64,000 bases of DNA, taken from contig DASYAE010000186.1 of NCBI GenBank assembly GCA_036501535.1, positions 1 through 64,000 of the forward strand. Reading direction: 5' to 3'. This stretch comes from DASYAE01 sp036501535. Lineage in GTDB: Bacteria > Actinomycetota > Actinomycetes > Streptomycetales > Catenulisporaceae. Positions 15,891 through 23,922 of the stretch are shown piece after piece. Below the pieces are notes generated by a model. The model made no database searches, had not been told where the DNA came from, and worked only from the letters and a program-made list of their open reading frames with translations. A program made the position numbers and the translations under genes. Each line of letters begins with the position of its first letter. Within the stretch, counting starts at the first letter, position 1.

Positions 15891-17033
15891 CTACCGCTCC
15901 GGCGCGCCGCCCGGATCCGTCAACTGATGGACGGCGCCGCGGTGGATCGCCAGATAGACGCGGTCCCGCAGGCGGTTCGCGTCCGCGGCGGTGAGCGTGC
16001 GCTCCAGGTCCCGCAGCACGATCCGGACCAGCAGGTTGTCCTGGTCCGCGCGGGCGCCGATCCGCTCGCGGGCCCGCTGCGGCAGCTCGGCGGCCCGGGT
16101 GCGGCTCAGGATCTCGACCGACTCGACGCAGTCGGCCCGCGCGCCGAGCGCGTCGCGCACCCGGTCGCCGAGGTCCTCGGCCAGATCGCCCGCCGGGACC
16201 GCCACGGACAGGTCGCGCACCGCCGGCGGCATCGCGGAGACCGGCCGGTACGGCTCGAGGCCGAGCATCTGCGCCGCGACCCGCGGCTCGGCTGATCGCA
16301 GCAGCCTGATGTCTGGGATCCCCTTGGCCAGCATGAGCATCCGGTCCAGGCCCATGCCGAGCGCCAGGCCGGTCCAGCCCGCGCCGAGGCCCGCGCGGCG
16401 CAGCACCTCCGGGTGGGCGAGCCCGCACTCGGCGATCTCGATCCACTCCCCGTCGTGCAGCACGTCGACCTGCCGGCCGTGCAGGGTGTAGGGGTGCACG
16501 CGCGGTTCCAGGCGGACCTCGGCGCCCGGCAGCAGCGCCGCGACGATCATGCGGACCATCTCTTCGAGGTCTGCGTCGTCCGCCGGCCGGTCGCGCCGCG
16601 CGACCCGCCACAGGTCGAGCTGGTGCGGCGTGCCCGAGTGCAGCCGGTCGATCGCGTCGCGCCGGTAGACGACGCCCGGGCAGACCAGCAGCGCGTCCCC
16701 GGGCTGCGGCGCGGCGGCGGCGAGCGAGCGCAGCGCGGGCGGGATCAGCGCGCTGGAATGGCTTCGCAGCATCCGCTGATCGTCGACGTACCTGGTGTAC
16801 CGCGCCTCGCGGGTGACGTCGGCCGGGTCGTAGCCGAGCAGGTCGTAGTTGTCGGCGACCGGGACGATGCGCTCGCCGCGGTGCCAGCGCGCGGATATGC
16901 CCCAGCCGCCGGCCAGCGCGGCGACGACGCGATCGAGCACGAGCTGCAGCGTGTGCCGGCCCTCGGCCGGGTCGGTCAGGTCGCGCACGGACAGGTCGCG
17001 GGACAGCTGGGCGGGGGAGAGGGTTTCGGGCAT
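15891..17033 (-). CDS. Monomeric phenylalanyl-tRNA synthetase-like protein with FDX-ACB domain
   Basis: 380 residues from ATG 17033 (GGAG eight bases upstream on the minus strand). The class II core resembles PheRS alpha: motif 2 region HPYTLHGRQVDVLHDGEW then IEIAECGLAHPEVL, motif 3 GLALGMGLDRMLMLAKGIPDI. Residues ~285-380 form a ferredoxin-fold anticodon-binding (FDX-ACB) domain (RPVSAMPPAVRDLSVAVP). The N-terminal coiled-coil of normal PheS and any PheT partner are absent, so the architecture is like single-chain organellar PheRS. The house-keeping pheST is not in the window, so this is probably a paralogue with a special role. Function is inferred only. Confidence 0.82.
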   Translation of the reverse strand: MPETLSPAQLSRDLSVRDLTDPAEGRHTLQLVLDRVVAALAGGWGISARWHRGERIVPVADNYDLLGYDPADVTREARYTRYVDDQRMLRSHSSALIPPALRSLAAAAPQPGDALLVCPGVVYRRDAIDRLHSGTPHQLDLWRVARRDRPADDADLEEMVRMIVAALLPGAEVRLEPRVHPYTLHGRQVDVLHDGEWIEIAECGLAHPEVLRRAGLGAGWTGLALGMGLDRMLMLAKGIPDIRLLRSAEPRVAAQMLGLEPYRPVSAMPPAVRDLSVAVPAGDLAEDLGDRVRDALGARADCVESVEILSRTRAAELPQRARERIGARADQDNLLVRIVLRDLERTLTAADANRLRDRVYLAIHRGAVHQLTDPGGAPER

Positions 17034-17398
17034 GACGGGGCTCCGATCCGGATTCGGAAGAAGGACGGGACGGGGGATCCCCCCGGCCCGCGCGTTCCGC
17101 CCGGAACTCGGGTCAGCGCGGCAGGTCTGCGGCGGCGCGGCAGCGGTGAACCCGCTGGGGATCCGCGGCGCGGCGATGTCCGACGCGGTGAGGTCCGACT
17201 CCCCGGGCGCCCGTCTCGGGCCGGGGGCCGGTAAATCGCCGCGTGGTGATTCGGTGCGCTCTCGCAACCGCGGACATGGTCCAAATCATACGCCCGACAC
17301 GCCATCGGTTTTTCGCAGCAGTAGCCACGGCGCGATGCGGGTATCCGATACTGAGCCGAGGGGCCGAACCGGCCCCGCCCTGTGGGAAAGGAACCTCC
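17034..17398. other. Divergent intergenic region, PheRS-like/phosphodiesterase
   Basis: 365 bases without a supported gene. It is GC-rich near the PheRS-like start and more AT-rich around 17270-17350, where promoters for the plus-strand pair are most likely. I looked for a T-box-like leader and could not support one. Confidence 0.35.
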
Positions 17399-18142
17399 GT
17401 GATCGCCTTCGCCCAGGTGAGCGACGTTCACATCGGCTACGGGGAAGAGGCGCAGCAGCGGGCCGCGCGGGTGTTCGCCCGGCTCGCCGCGCTGCCCGCG
17501 CCCGTGGACGCGGTCCTGGTCACCGGCGACGTGGCCGACCACGGGGACCGCGCGGAGTACGCGATCGCCCGCGAGCTGTTCGACTCGGTGCCGTACCCGG
17601 TCTTCGCCTGCCCCGGCAACCACGACGACCGCGCCGGCTTCGCGGAGGTGCTGCTCGGCGGCGGCTTCGACGGCGGGCCGATCAACCGGGTGCACATCGC
17701 CGGCGGCGCGGTCTTCGCGCTCTGCGACTCGACGGTGCCGGGCGAGCCCGGCGGCTACCTGGCCGACGAGACGCTCGCCTGGCTCGCCACCGTGCTGGAG
17801 GAGGCCCCGCCGGACGATCCCGTCATCGTGGCCTTCCACCACCCGCCGGTCGACATCCACGCGCCGTTCCTGGACGGGATGCGGCAGACCGGCGAGGAGC
17901 GGCTGGCCGAGGTCGTGCGCGGCCGGCGCAACGTGGTCGCGCTGCTCTGCGGCCATGCGCACACGCCGGCGGCGACCACGTTCGCCGGGCTGCCGCTGCT
18001 GCTCGCGCCCTCGGTCGTCTCGACGGTGATGCTGCCGTGGGACGGCGAGGGGATCGTCGACTTGCAGGCGCCGCCCGCCCTGGCGATCCACGTCCTCGAC
18101 GACGCGCGGCGACTGACGACGCACTTCCGCGTCGTGGTGTGA
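17399..18142 (+). CDS. Metallophosphoesterase, class III cyclic-nucleotide phosphodiesterase-like
   Basis: 247 residues from GTG 17399 (GGAAAGGA-like site upstream). All calcineurin-type metal motifs are present in order: DVHIG, GDVADHGD, GNHDD, FHHPP and CGHAHTP. Length and motif spacing fit the CpdA/Rv0805-like class III phosphodiesterases that hydrolyse cAMP or other phosphodiesters. One base separates its stop from the next start, so it is translationally coupled to the oxygenase gene. Actual substrate unknown. Confidence 0.9.
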   Translation: MIAFAQVSDVHIGYGEEAQQRAARVFARLAALPAPVDAVLVTGDVADHGDRAEYAIARELFDSVPYPVFACPGNHDDRAGFAEVLLGGGFDGGPINRVHIAGGAVFALCDSTVPGEPGGYLADETLAWLATVLEEAPPDDPVIVAFHHPPVDIHAPFLDGMRQTGEERLAEVVRGRRNVVALLCGHAHTPAATTFAGLPLLLAPSVVSTVMLPWDGEGIVDLQAPPALAIHVLDDARRLTTHFRVVV

Positions 18143-18143
18143 G

Positions 18144-19133
18144 ATGGACGCAGCCGGCCTGATCCCGACGATCGACCTGCGCCCCTGGCGCTCCGGCGAC
18201 CCGCGGGCCCGCGCCGAGACCGCCGCGCAGGTCGACCGGGCGCTCTCCCGGGCCGGCTTCCTGCTGGTCACCGGGCACGGCGTCGATCCGGCGCTGCGCG
18301 ACGAGGTGCGGTCGGCGGCGCGCGAGTTCTTCGCCCTGCCGGCGGCGGCGAAGCAGCGCTACTCGGTCTCGGTCGGCGGCCGCGGCTGGCTGGCCGTCGG
18401 AGTCGAGGGCAACGCTTATGCCGAGGGAACGCCGACTCCGCCGGACTTGAAGGAGTCCTGGACCGCCGCGTCCGACACCCCGACCGGCGACCCGGAGATC
18501 GACGCGTTCTGGTTCCAGCCGAACCGCTGGCCGGACGAGGTGCCGCGGCTGCGGGTCGCGGCCCTGGAATACATGCGGCGGATGCGCGAGGCCTCCGACG
18601 AGCTGCTGCGCCTGCTCGCGGCGGCGCTCGGGCAGGCCGAGGACTTCTTCACCCGGCACACCGGCCATCCCACCTACGGCTTCAACGTCAACTGGTACCC
18701 GGGCGTGCCGGTGGTCGGCGAGCCGGCGCCGGGCCAGTACCGGATCGGTCCGCACACCGACTTCGGGACGGTCACGCTGCTGGACCGCCAGCGGGGCCTC
18801 GGCGGGCTGCAGGTCTACACCGACCCGGACGGCGGCCCGGCCGGCGGCGGGGGCTGGCAGGACGCCCCGTTCGACCCCGCCGCGCTCACCGTGAACATCG
18901 GCGACCTGATGGCCCGGTGGACCGGCGGGCGCTGGCGGGCCGGCCGGCACCGGGTGCTCGCGCCCTCGCCGCAGGCCCCTGACGAGGACCTGGTCTCGCT
19001 GGTGTTCTTCTACGAGTGCGACCCGCACACGACGGTCGCGCCGCTGCCCCCGCCGGTCGGGCACGTCGACTACGAGCCCGTCGACTCCTCGGCGTATCTG
19101 AAGGCGAAGCTGGACGCCATCACGGTGGCCTGA
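18144..19133 (+). CDS. 2-oxoglutarate/Fe(II)-dependent oxygenase, isopenicillin-N-synthase family
   Basis: 329 residues. The N-terminal DIOX_N-like part (IPTIDLRPW, GFLLVTGHGV, AREFFALPAAAK) is followed by the double-stranded beta-helix core with NWYPG, iron ligands HTD (in RIGPHTDFGTVTLL) and the distal His in GRHRVLAP. The 2-oxoglutarate-binding Arg is likely that of RHRV or nearby. Family members modify small molecules, including antibiotics and ethylene precursors. It is coupled to the upstream phosphodiesterase gene. A 15-bp hairpin follows at 19148. Confidence 0.9.
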   Translation: MDAAGLIPTIDLRPWRSGDPRARAETAAQVDRALSRAGFLLVTGHGVDPALRDEVRSAAREFFALPAAAKQRYSVSVGGRGWLAVGVEGNAYAEGTPTPPDLKESWTAASDTPTGDPEIDAFWFQPNRWPDEVPRLRVAALEYMRRMREASDELLRLLAAALGQAEDFFTRHTGHPTYGFNVNWYPGVPVVGEPAPGQYRIGPHTDFGTVTLLDRQRGLGGLQVYTDPDGGPAGGGGWQDAPFDPAALTVNIGDLMARWTGGRWRAGRHRVLAPSPQAPDEDLVSLVFFYECDPHTTVAPLPPPVGHVDYEPVDSSAYLKAKLDAITVA

Positions 19134-19147
19134 GCCCGGAAGACGGA

Positions 19148-19181
19148 CCGCCCCGCCCCGGGCGGACCCGGGGCGGGGCGG
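19148..19181. terminator. Bidirectional hairpin terminator
   Basis: A perfect 15-bp GC stem (19148-19162 with 19167-19181) with a 4-nt loop lies between the convergent oxygenase and DHA2 pump genes. There is no T-tract, but position and symmetry favour a terminator for both. Confidence 0.7.
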
Positions 19182-19194
19182 ACGTCGCGCGCCT

Positions 19195-20676
19195 TCAGCG
19201 CTTCGGCAGGGCGAACGCGCCGGCCAGGACGACGGCCAGGATGCCGAGGCCGGCCGCCGCGGTCACCTCCATCGCGGTGGCGAAGTCGCCGCGGCCGGTG
19301 CCGGAGCCGAGCACCGTGAAGAAGACGGTGCCGAGCACGGTGGCGCCGATCGCGTTGCCGAACTGCTGCGCGGTGGTGATGGCGCCCGCCGCCATGCCGG
19401 CCTTCTTCGGCGGTATGCCCGAGGAGAGCACCGCGCCGACCACGGACGGGATGGCGAAGCCGTTGCCGATGCCGATGATCACGCCGCCGGGGGTGAGCCA
19501 GAGCACGGAGACGTCCGCGCCGCGCACCGCGAGTGCGGCCAGGACCAGGCCGATGCCGACGATGCTGAGCACCGCGCCCAGCGCCACCACCCGGTGTCCG
19601 ATCCGCGCCGCCACCCGGCGGGCGTAGAAGGAGCTGAGCGCGAACGCGACGCCGAGCGGGGCGAAGGCGAGGCCGGCGCGCAGCGGGGTCAGGCCGAGGC
19701 CGTCCTGCAGCAGCAGGGTGAGGCACAGCATGAAGCCGGCGAAGAAGGCGAGGTACCCGCCGCCGACCACCATGCCCGCGGCGAAGACCCGCTCGCGCAC
19801 CATCGCGGTGTCCAGCACCGGCTGCCCGCCGCGCCGCTCGAGCCGGTTCTCGTAGCGCAGGGTGCCGATCATCACCGGCACCGAGGCGGCCATCGAGATC
19901 CAGGTCCACACCGGCCAGCCGTCCGGGCGGCCGAGGGTCACCGGGACCAGCAGCAGCGCCAGCGAGGCGGCGATGCCCAGCGCGCCGACCGGGTCGAGCC
20001 GCGGCCGGTGGGTCGGGGCCTGCGCGGGCACCCAGCGGGCCGCCAGCAGCACGGCCGCCAGGCCGATCGGGACGTTGATGAAGAAGATGGCGCGCCAGCC
20101 CCAGCCGAACAGGTTCGCGTCGAGCAGGACTCCGCCGAGCACCTGCCCGGCCACCGAGCCGAGGCCGATGGTCGCGCCGAAGCCGGCCATCGCCTTGGGC
20201 CGCTCCAGCGGGGGGAACATCGTGTTGATCAGCGCCAGCACCTGGGGCACCATCAGGGACGCGGTCGCGCCCTGCAGGATCCGGAACAGCACCAGCAGGC
20301 CGGCGCTCGGAGCCAGGCCGCACAGCAGCGAGGCGACCGCGAACAGGCCCATGCCGATGATGAACAGCCGGCGGTGGCCGAACAGGTCGCCGAGCCGGCC
20401 GCCGGTGATCAGGCCGCTGGCGTAGGCGAAGCCGTACCCGCCGACGATCAGCTCGAGCGCGGCCTCGCCGGCGCCCAGGTCGTGCTGCAGCGAGGAGGCG
20501 GCGACGTTCACCACGAAGTAGTCGAACATCGCCATGAACATGGCGGTCAGGATGACCGGGAGGGCCCGCCAGCGCCGTGGATCGGCCGGCTGGTCGTGAA
20601 CCGGAATCGACGCCGCACGGGACAGCTGCGCCGCTGTGCGGGCAGCGGCCTCTCTGCTTTCGGCGGTGAGGGACAC
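19195..20676 (-). CDS. DHA2-family (EmrB/QacA-like) MFS drug exporter
   Basis: 493 residues from GTG 20676 (GGAG eight bases upstream). About 14 membrane segments are visible, with DHA2 motifs FMAMFDYFVVNVAASSLQ at helix 1, GGRLGDLFGHRRLFIIGM after helix 2 and FRILQGATASLMVPQVL at helix 4. It is divergent from a TetR regulator across a 480-bp region with three palindromes, the usual plan of a locally controlled multidrug pump. Substrates cannot be predicted. Confidence 0.93.
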   Translation of the reverse strand: MSLTAESREAAARTAAQLSRAASIPVHDQPADPRRWRALPVILTAMFMAMFDYFVVNVAASSLQHDLGAGEAALELIVGGYGFAYASGLITGGRLGDLFGHRRLFIIGMGLFAVASLLCGLAPSAGLLVLFRILQGATASLMVPQVLALINTMFPPLERPKAMAGFGATIGLGSVAGQVLGGVLLDANLFGWGWRAIFFINVPIGLAAVLLAARWVPAQAPTHRPRLDPVGALGIAASLALLLVPVTLGRPDGWPVWTWISMAASVPVMIGTLRYENRLERRGGQPVLDTAMVRERVFAAGMVVGGGYLAFFAGFMLCLTLLLQDGLGLTPLRAGLAFAPLGVAFALSSFYARRVAARIGHRVVALGAVLSIVGIGLVLAALAVRGADVSVLWLTPGGVIIGIGNGFAIPSVVGAVLSSGIPPKKAGMAAGAITTAQQFGNAIGATVLGTVFFTVLGSGTGRGDFATAMEVTAAAGLGILAVVLAGAFALPKR

Positions 20677-20835
20677 GTCAGGACTCCATCGTTTTCGGTG
20701 GTTCGCGGCTGTGCTCGGCGCGGGCCCGCGCTGGTCGGCGGTCTCCGTGCCGGTCGCGGGCCTGGGCGGCGCTGCCCTGCCTCGCCGGTGTGCGCATGCA
20801 CGGCTCATAGGTTCTGTGCGTGTGCACGACGGGTA

Positions 20836-20853
20836 GTTCGAAACTAATCGAAC
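20836..20853. promoter_or_regulatory. Inverted repeat upstream of the DHA2 pump
   Basis: Perfect 6-bp arms GTTCGA-N6-TCGAAC about 160 bases upstream of the pump start. The 6-base spacer AACTAA also occurs inside the TetR-proximal palindrome at 21083. It may be a TetR site or a second control element. Confidence 0.4.
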
Positions 20854-21082
20854 GAGGCTCGGTGCAGCGCTATTCCCGGGTCGCGGGATGAGAATCAAAC
20901 GGATGGGACCGGGGACCGGGGCCGCCGCGGCGCCTCGGCTCAGTGTCCTGAGGCGTGTACGGGTCGCCTTGGGCGGTCCGTCGTCGGTTCGATAAGCTGG
21001 AACTGGGAACTGGATATCCGGGTATCTGGATTACGGAACGGGTGCCCGGACTCGTGGTGCCGGTCCCGCGGGATACGGGGTT

Positions 21083-21100
21083 CAACTAACCGGTTGGTTG
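21083..21100. promoter_or_regulatory. Probable TetR operator, distal copy
   Basis: CAACTAACCGGTTGGTTG is palindromic at 16 of its 18 positions and lies 57-74 bases upstream of the TetR start. It shares the CAACT...GTTGG(T)T half-sites with the proximal copy, which supports binding of one regulator to both. Confidence 0.6.
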
Positions 21101-21128
21101 ATACCCTGCCATGCCCGGTGCTGGCTGT

Positions 21129-21142
21129 CAACTGAATAGTTG
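21129..21142. promoter_or_regulatory. Probable TetR operator, proximal copy
   Basis: Perfect inverted repeat CAACT-GAAT-AGTTG ending 14 bases before the TetR start codon. Binding there would block transcription or translation of the regulator itself, consistent with autoregulation. Confidence 0.6.
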
Positions 21143-21156
21143 GTTACACTGGGTCC

Positions 21157-21813
21157 ATGGCACCCCGAGACCCCGAAGGCACCAAGGCGCGCATCTTCGA
21201 GGCGGCGACCGCCGAGTTCGCCGCCTACGGGATCGCGGGCGCCCGCATCGACCGGATCGCCCAGAAGGCGCAGGCGAACAAGCAGCTCATCTACGCCTAC
21301 TTCGGCGACAAGAAGCAGCTGTTCTCCCGGGTGCTGGAGAAGGCGCTGACCGAGCTGGCCGCCTCCGTCTCGTACGACATCACCGACGTGGACCGGTGGA
21401 CCGACGAGCACATCGACTACTACCAGGAGCACCCCGAACTGCTGCGCCTGATGCTGTGGGAGGCGCTCGAGGTGGACCTGGAGGACATGCCGCCCAGCGA
21501 GGCGCGGGTCAGCCGCTACCGGTACAAGCTGGCGAACATCGCGCAGGCGCAGGAGAAGGGGCTGGTGCGCCGCGACATGCCGGGCGCCTACGTGATGATG
21601 CTGCTGATGTCGCTGGTGCACTATCCGGAGGCGGTGCCGCAGAACCGGGCGCTACTGTTCGGCGACGAGTACGACCCCAAGCAGATGCACGCCTGGACCC
21701 GAGCGGCCGTGCGCCGCCTCGTCGCGCCGGACGAGCCCGCCCCGCGGACCGGGCGCAAGAGCGCGAAGGCGCCGGAGTCCGAGTCGGAGGCGGAGCCGAC
21801 GCGGTCCGCCTAG
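21157..21813 (+). CDS. TetR family transcriptional repressor
   Basis: 218 residues. The N-terminal TetR_N helix-turn-helix is clear (ARIFEAATAEFAAYG, RIAQKAQANKQLIYAYFGDK). The C-terminal ligand domain resembles the TetR_C branch with HIDYYQEHPELLRLMLWEAL. The last ~35 residues are a charged, Glu/Ser-rich tail. The start lacks a strong Shine-Dalgarno. It lies divergent from the DHA2 pump with operator-like palindromes in between. Confidence 0.92.
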   Translation: MAPRDPEGTKARIFEAATAEFAAYGIAGARIDRIAQKAQANKQLIYAYFGDKKQLFSRVLEKALTELAASVSYDITDVDRWTDEHIDYYQEHPELLRLMLWEALEVDLEDMPPSEARVSRYRYKLANIAQAQEKGLVRRDMPGAYVMMLLMSLVHYPEAVPQNRALLFGDEYDPKQMHAWTRAAVRRLVAPDEPAPRTGRKSAKAPESESEAEPTRSA

Positions 21814-21919
21814 GGAACGAATCCGCCCGACCGTACCGATTCAGCTACGACGGCACCCCGCTCAGGTGCGCGTCTAGCGGCCGTGCTTCCGGCCGACTAC
21901 ACTCAGTATATCGCAGATC

Positions 21920-21929
21920 TCTTCGAAGA
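21920..21929. promoter_or_regulatory. Palindrome upstream of the NTPase/binding-protein unit
   Basis: TCTTCGAAGA, flanked by near-repeated GCAGATC/AGATCGCAG, lies 70 bases upstream of the start at 22000 inside an AT-rich island (21900-21940). This is the likely promoter/operator area of the two-gene unit. No regulator can be assigned. Confidence 0.35.
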
Positions 21930-21999
21930 TCGCAGAAGTTCGATCGGGGGCTCCGCGGCCGGGCGCAGCGCGCGGCGCGGCGAGTGAATCGAGGCGGCG

Positions 22000-23898
22000 A
22001 TGGGGGACGTTGCACCTCTTGTCCGGTCCTTCCTGGAGCGCGGCGAGCGCTGGTCGCCGGTCCTCGTGCTGACCGGCCCGCGCCGCTGCGGCAAGACCTG
22101 GGCGCTCGACAGGCTGGCCGAGCAGCTGAACGGGAACGTGCCGTACATGCACGTGGACTGCGTGACCGTGCACGGCGGAGCCAGGGAGCTGCTGACCAAG
22201 CTGGCCTTCGACCTGAACCTGCACAACGGCGCGTATGAGAGCCTTTCCTTTCCCCGGCTGCTGACCGGGCTGGTCGTGATCGCGGCAGAGCTGGACCTGG
22301 CCACCCCCGCGCTGGCCCGGGCCCAGGTCCGCAGGGCCCTGGAGGACGTCAGAGACCTCGACAAGCTGCGTGAGGCGGTCAAGCGGATCGCCGCCGACGC
22401 GGTCGCGGTGATCCCCGCCGCCAAGAACGTGCCGGGGATGGACACGGTCGCCCAGTACGGCCCGGAGCTGCTGCTCAAGGGGCTGCTGGCCACCCGCAAG
22501 GGACGCAAGGCCCTGCTGGGCCCGGGCGAGGACTGGTACGGCCACCAGGATCTCGCACTGCGGCTGGACCCGCTGCACGTCCTGGTCGACCTCAACCGCT
22601 TCGCCTCCCGGCCCGACGTCGAGGGCGACCGGCGCCGGGTCACCGAGCTGCTCTGGGCCGCCTTCCTGGCCGACCTCAGCGCCAGCTTCGAGGGCCAGAA
22701 GGGGTGGAACCTCACCTGCGCCGTGCTGATCGACAACGCGGACTGCGACACCGGCCTCGACTTCCTCGAAGAGCTCACCGCCGCCCGCACCCGGCGGGTC
22801 GACCGCGCGGCGCACCGGCCCGATCCGCTGACCGTGGTGGCCACCAGCCGGGGCAGGCTGGTCACCCGGGTGGTGCGCTCCGCCGCCGGCGTGGCCGAGT
22901 CCGCCGCGGCCGGCCATGAGCACTACCAGCGCCTGCGCGAGGCCAATCTCGTGGAGAGCGGCTGGTATCCGGTCCGGCTGCCGGAGCTGACCGAGACCGA
23001 GGTGCGCACCCTGGTGTCCGGGCTGGGGCTGCGCGACGCGAACGACGAACTGCTGGCCCGGATGCTGCACCGGTTCACCCGCGGCCACGCCGGCGCCACC
23101 CACCTGCTCGTCCGGGCCCTGGCCACCGCCGAGGAACCGGGCCACCTGGCCGCGCTGCTCGGGCAGCCCGAGCCCGGGGTGCTGCGCGGCGGGGTGAGCG
23201 TGGGCGAGCGGCTGCGCCGCGACCTCGTCGGCAAGGCCGGCCCGGCCGTGCTGCGCGACCTGGTCGTCTGCTCGGCCGCGCGGACCCTGGCCGACGCCTC
23301 GCAGCTGGCGCTCGCCGGCAACCTGCTGACCACCCCGCGCGGCAGCCGGCAGAACGAGGTCTTCCCGGTCGATCTGTGGGGCGCCGAGGGAGACGGACCC
23401 GTGGTCATGCTCCCGGTCTTGCGCAGCCTCCTGATCCGCGAACTGGTCGAGCGGCCGGAGGACTGGCGGGCGGCGCTTCAGTGGCTCGAGGCCAACAGCG
23501 CCGAGACCGAGGACACCGAGGCGGAGCTGTACTACGCGCTCGCCCTCGGCAAGGGCGGGGAGGTGGCCCGGCGGCTGGCCGAGCGGCTGGCGACGGTGAC
23601 CAGCGCGGCTGACGCCGACGGCTGGCTGCACCTCCTGCACGCGGTCACCGCGGCGCCGTGCGCGAGCACGCAGGACGTCTGGCCCGACCCGACCGGCCTG
23701 CCCGCGCTGATCGCCGCGGTCGACCGGCTGGTCACCGCGCTGTGGCTGGCCGGCAACTGCGTCCGGGCCGAGGATCTGCGCGGCCTGTATCAGGAGGCTG
23801 CGGTGAACCTCGACGAGATCGCACCGCACGCCAAGGGCGGCTGGATGACCCTGCGCGCGCAGGCGGAGAAGTATCGGCGGGTGTCGGCGGCGAGTTGA
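22000..23898 (+). CDS. Cytosolic P-loop NTPase (STAND/KAP-like AAA ATPase)
   Basis: 632 residues, no signal or membrane segment. An N-terminal Walker A (GPRRCGKTW, ~26-34) is followed by a beta strand ending in aspartate (AVLIDNADCD, ~241-250) and a sensor-1-like VVATSRGRLVTR, the order of an AAA/STAND ATPase. The C-terminal half is helical (FTRGHAGATHLLVRALATA, then repeats rich in Leu/Ala), compatible with a winged-helix plus helical sensor region. It is 24 bases upstream of a membrane-anchored periplasmic-binding-fold protein and almost certainly shares its transcript. No TIR, protease or other effector domain is recognisable, so the signalling output is unknown. Confidence 0.8.
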   Translation: MGDVAPLVRSFLERGERWSPVLVLTGPRRCGKTWALDRLAEQLNGNVPYMHVDCVTVHGGARELLTKLAFDLNLHNGAYESLSFPRLLTGLVVIAAELDLATPALARAQVRRALEDVRDLDKLREAVKRIAADAVAVIPAAKNVPGMDTVAQYGPELLLKGLLATRKGRKALLGPGEDWYGHQDLALRLDPLHVLVDLNRFASRPDVEGDRRRVTELLWAAFLADLSASFEGQKGWNLTCAVLIDNADCDTGLDFLEELTAARTRRVDRAAHRPDPLTVVATSRGRLVTRVVRSAAGVAESAAAGHEHYQRLREANLVESGWYPVRLPELTETEVRTLVSGLGLRDANDELLARMLHRFTRGHAGATHLLVRALATAEEPGHLAALLGQPEPGVLRGGVSVGERLRRDLVGKAGPAVLRDLVVCSAARTLADASQLALAGNLLTTPRGSRQNEVFPVDLWGAEGDGPVVMLPVLRSLLIRELVERPEDWRAALQWLEANSAETEDTEAELYYALALGKGGEVARRLAERLATVTSAADADGWLHLLHAVTAAPCASTQDVWPDPTGLPALIAAVDRLVTALWLAGNCVRAEDLRGLYQEAAVNLDEIAPHAKGGWMTLRAQAEKYRRVSAAS

Positions 23899-23922
23899 AC
23901 CGGCGGACGGAGGGGGCGAGCC

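Larger units (their letters stand above)
20677..21156. other. Divergent regulatory region, DHA2 pump/TetR
   Basis: 480 bases without a supported gene. It holds the palindromes at 20836-20853, 21083-21100 and 21129-21142 and several AT-rich islands in an otherwise GC-rich sequence. No other feature was recognised. Confidence 0.5.

Noticed and set aside
17034..17267. Possible T-box or peptide-leader control of the PheRS-like gene
   Set aside because: No specifier loop, T-box sequence or Phe-rich leader peptide could be found; only GC-rich self-complementary runs are present.
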